Shown here in pieces: positions 61,586 through 64,000 of a stretch of DNA of 64,000 bases. Under the pieces are notes generated by a model. That model was not told the DNA's origin and did not search any database. It was given only the letters and a program-made list of their open reading frames with translations. The DNA is taken from assembly GCA_023399215.1 (NCBI GenBank), contig JAEWQJ010000043.1:76782-140781 (forward strand), written 5' to 3'. Both the position numbers and the translations under genes were made by a program. This DNA is from Methanobacteriota archaeon (GTDB taxonomy: Archaea; Halobacteriota; Methanosarcinia; Methanosarcinales; Methanosarcinaceae). The first letter of the stretch is position 1. Every line of letters starts with the position of its first letter.

Positions 61586-63094
61586 TTAGCGTTTTGTTTC
61601 TCTCTTATACAGCAGGTTCATAGCATTTACAAGGGCTTCTACAGAGGCCATAACTATGTCCGGGTTTGCAGACCTTGCAGTTACAACTCTGCCCTTTTCA
61701 TTTTCGAGACCTATGTATACATCTGCAAGGGCATCTGCTCCGCCTGTAATTGCATCGATCCTGAATTCCTGGAGTCTGAAGTGGTTACTTTCTCCCAGGA
61801 TATCCCTTACTGCTTTGAGGGCGGCATCTACAGGGCCAACCCCTGTCTTTGCGGCAATGATTTCTTTGCCTTGGATATCTGCTTTGACTACTGCAGTCGG
61901 TGTCAGGATATTTCCTGTCATTACAGAAACTTCTTTGAGTTTAATCAGTTCGTCTTCCGAACTTGCTTTCCCAAGCACGGCAGAGGCAACAGCATAAAGG
62001 TCCGCGTCTGTAATGTGCTTTCCTTTATTTGCAATCTCCTTAATTCTGGATACAATTTCATCAAGCTGCTCGTCATTGCTGATTATACCTGCAGATTCAA
62101 GAGACTGCTTGACTGCATGTTTACCTGTATGCTTACCAAGGACAATACGCCTTTTGTGTCCTACCATTTCCGGTGTCATTATTCCAGGCTCGAAAGTATC
62201 GGATTTTTCGAGTACTCCCTGGCTGTGGATTCCGGACTCATGGGAGAATGCGTTTTGACCTACGACAGGTGTATTTGGAGGCAGCCTGATTCCTGTGTAG
62301 TTTTCAATCATTTTCGAGGTTTCTACAAGATACTCAGTGTGGATATTTGTTTTTGCCCCGTAGATTGAGGTCAGACTCATGACTGTCTGGGAAAGATCAG
62401 CGTTTCCTGCTCTTTCACCTATTCCGTTTATTGTAACCTGAACCTGGGATGCACCTGCTTCGACTGCCATAAGGCTGTTTGCTACAGCAAGCCCAAAATC
62501 GTTATGGCAATGTACATCAATGGGAATCGTTATCTCAGCTGCGATATCCTTTATCTGCCTGTACATTGCTGATGGAACCATAACGCCAACAGTGTCTGGC
62601 ACGTTAATGATATCGCATCCTGCTTCCTGCACTGCTTTGAAAACCTCTATGAGATATTCAGGTTCGGTTCTCGTGGCATCCATTGCAGAAAACATGCATC
62701 TTCTCCCATTATCTTTAATGTACTGGACAGCCTCCACAGCCATTTGAATTACTTCTTCCTGGCTTTTTCTGATGGTGTATGTCCGCTGTACTTCAGAAGT
62801 AGGGACAAAAGTATGTACAAGTCCTACATCACTGTCAAAACAGGCATCAATATCTTTTTTCAATACACGGGCAAGTCCACAAACCTCAAGATCCAGTCCG
62901 GCATGAGAAATAGATTTTACGGATTCTTTATCTCCTTCTGATGAGATAGGAAATCCAGCTTCTATAATGTCTACCCCAAGTTTGTCAAGTTGACGGGCAA
63001 TTTCCAGCTTCTGGGCAGAAGTTAGAGATACACCAGGGGTTTGTTCTCCGTCACGCAGTGTTGTGTCAAAAACAGTTACCTTTTTATTCCTCAT
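61586..63094 (-). CDS. 2-isopropylmalate synthase / (R)-citramalate synthase family
   Basis: 502 aa. HMGL-type barrel with VTVFDTTLRDGEQTPGVSL, VDIIEAGFPISSEGD, HCHNDFGLAVANSL and GERAGNADL, then a LeuA allosteric dimer domain from about 390 (regulation by leucine or isoleucine). Methanogens carry LeuA, CimA and the homocitrate-like AksA; the regulatory domain excludes AksA and leaves LeuA or CimA. It makes 2-isopropylmalate or citramalate from acetyl-CoA for Leu/Ile synthesis. ATG 63094 lacks a good ribosome binding site. Confidence 0.88.
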   Translation of the reverse strand: MRNKKVTVFDTTLRDGEQTPGVSLTSAQKLEIARQLDKLGVDIIEAGFPISSEGDKESVKSISHAGLDLEVCGLARVLKKDIDACFDSDVGLVHTFVPTSEVQRTYTIRKSQEEVIQMAVEAVQYIKDNGRRCMFSAMDATRTEPEYLIEVFKAVQEAGCDIINVPDTVGVMVPSAMYRQIKDIAAEITIPIDVHCHNDFGLAVANSLMAVEAGASQVQVTINGIGERAGNADLSQTVMSLTSIYGAKTNIHTEYLVETSKMIENYTGIRLPPNTPVVGQNAFSHESGIHSQGVLEKSDTFEPGIMTPEMVGHKRRIVLGKHTGKHAVKQSLESAGIISNDEQLDEIVSRIKEIANKGKHITDADLYAVASAVLGKASSEDELIKLKEVSVMTGNILTPTAVVKADIQGKEIIAAKTGVGPVDAALKAVRDILGESNHFRLQEFRIDAITGGADALADVYIGLENEKGRVVTARSANPDIVMASVEALVNAMNLLYKRETKR

Positions 63095-63545
63095 AGGTTC
63101 GATGTAAAAATCGATCCCTTCTTTCAGTTCTTACACTCATAGTAATCATCTAGTTGAATGTTAATTTCTAGTATATAAATCTCACGAGAGTTCTTTTATA
63201 TTTAAACTTAAGTTTTGTTTTTTAATTTCTCGACGGAAAATTATTTATACTAGATTCCCCATTCTAGGGTTGCTTCTCAAGGTGTAACACGACATCTATG
63301 AGAATGAAAAACGAAACTTGAAAAACGGGACTTGAAAAACGAAACTTGAAAAACGGGACTTGAAAAACGGAATTCAAAGGTGCCGGAAAAACGAACCTGA
63401 AATATGGAAACAGAAGGTGCCTGTAGACATTGTTTTTCTGAAACAATGGCTCATAAAAACGGATAAAGTTGAGGATTCGAAAGTACAACTCTTTTGAAGC
63501 CTTCTAACTCTTCTCATTTCCCTCTTTCAAAATTGCTTAATCTCC
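63095..63545. repeat. Spacer with 14-bp tandem repeat (63303-63370)
   Basis: CTTGAAAAACGGGA starts at 63317, 63331 (as CTTGAAAAACGAAA), 63345 and 63359; 63303 has an AATGAAAAACGAAA variant. The core TTGAAAAACGG is the reverse complement of the core of the 973-1190 array. The leuA-like promoter is expected at 63150-63250. Confidence 0.8.
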
Positions 63546-63559
63546 TTTGCAGGAGAAGC

Positions 63560-63778
63560 TTTATATACCATTAATGCTTTGTACAACTTCCTCATACAAA
63601 TCCAATGTTCTGAGGAAAGCAATACAAAGCTTTATATACAAGAAATACCTTGTATGTGTCCTCGCGCAATGTGATTGTGTCGAGTTGAATAATACAAAGC
63701 TTTATATACAAGAAATACCTTGTATGTGTCCTCGCGCAATGTGATTGTGTCGAGTTGAATAATACAAAGCTTTATATA
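63560..63778 (+). promoter_or_regulatory. Four tandem TATA-box promoters, rightward
   Basis: TTTATATA at 63560, 63631, 63701 and 63771, each preceded by AAGC or AAAGC (BRE plus box A of methanogen stable-RNA promoters). The spacing is 71, 70 and 70 bp. Start points are expected about 25 bp downstream of each. Such stacked promoters are typical of rRNA or other stable-RNA operons. Confidence 0.65.
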
Positions 63779-63830
63779 CAAGAAATACCTTGTATGTGTC
63801 CCTGCGCAATGTGATTGCGTAGGTGTAAAA
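63621..63830. repeat. 70-bp tandem repeat, three copies, each with promoter and hairpin
   Basis: AATACAAAGCTTTATATACA starts at 63621, 63691 and 63761. Copies 1 and 2 are identical; copy 3 is slightly changed. About 55 bp into each is CGCAAT-GTG-ATTGTG (ATTGCG in copy 3), a six-bp stem with a three-base loop. Confidence 0.9.
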
Positions 63831-64000
63831 TCACAAATCTCTTTCATCTTTTAATGGAGACAGGAGTTCTTTCCTGTCTGACGAGGATTTTGTCGGTTCG
63901 GTTAATTCTGGGCGGTGATAGTTTTTCATAATATATCATCGCGAAACGAACATAACTGAATTGATAGTTGTTAGTGCAAGTTTCTGCGACCAAGACCTTT
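63831..64000 (+). other. Probable leader of a stable-RNA operon (likely rRNA, gene off the edge)
   Basis: A GACAGGA / TCCTGTC hairpin (63859-63878) and GACGAGGATTTTGTCGG follow the promoters, with no coding frame. The mature RNA start, perhaps 16S, would be just beyond 64000. This is inference. Confidence 0.4.

Overview
The window is chromosomal DNA from a methanogenic archaeon, almost certainly a Methanosarcina. The evidence is formylmethanofuran:H4MPT formyltransferase, the methanofuran-pathway enzyme MfnA, a four-OB-fold RPA, archaeal DnaG, Orc1/Cdc6, archaeosine synthase, AT-rich spacers full of short tandem repeats, and AGGAGGTGA-type ribosome binding sites. Genus is inferred from gene content and style; species is not called.

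Layout: 1-2.4 kb holds the 3' end of a TPR/NTPase-like gene, a 14-copy short repeat array and a small unknown gene. 2.4-6.5 kb is a Zn/Mn-type ABC importer (znuB, znuC, znuA) with a DtxR-type regulator, shared operator-like palindromes and a decayed GntP permease. 6.6-16.5 kb is a chemotaxis locus: cheW, a chemoreceptor and a receiver on the minus strand, then cheY, cheB, cheA, cheR and cheD on the plus strand. 17.3-23.6 kb carries ftr, a TraB-family membrane protein, an S2P-CBS protease and mfnA. 23.6-25.6 kb is a 2-kb gene-free region with ORB-like boxes around an AT-rich core, followed by orc1/cdc6; I read it as a replication origin.

27.4-33.9 kb holds two uncharacterised archaeal families (UPF0200, UPF0201), a TIM-barrel isomerase-like protein, a GGCT-like protein, a SelB/EF-Tu-like protein with an altered P-loop, an ATP-dependent RNA ligase and an AIM24-family protein. 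34.2-39.4 kb is a run of five consecutive CBS-domain genes on one strand. 39.4-48.8 kb includes two further ORB-like boxes, RPA, KptA, RtcA, a CoA-disulfide-reductase-like flavoprotein, a 1.5-kb spacer with two structured GC-rich segments, and dnaG. 49-63.1 kb has UPF0058, a GNAT acetyltransferase, ArcS, a GlcD/GlcF-like oxidoreductase pair, two tandem paralogous small proteins, a pentapeptide-repeat membrane protein, a YgiQ radical-SAM protein, an MBL hydrolase, TatD and a LeuA/CimA-family synthase. The right edge has four TATA boxes at 70-bp spacing pointing out of the window, as expected upstream of a stable-RNA operon.

Themes: replication and origin functions (orc1/cdc6, RPA, DnaG, ORB-like boxes) and RNA end-processing functions (RNA ligase, KptA, RtcA, ArcS) are concentrated here. 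Many 3' flanks carry 13-36-bp tandem arrays, and in at least five genes the array begins inside the last codons and includes the stop codon. An about 11-bp-periodic array of near-palindromic decamers lies upstream of ftr. No CRISPR array, complete insertion sequence, tRNA or rRNA gene was found inside the window.
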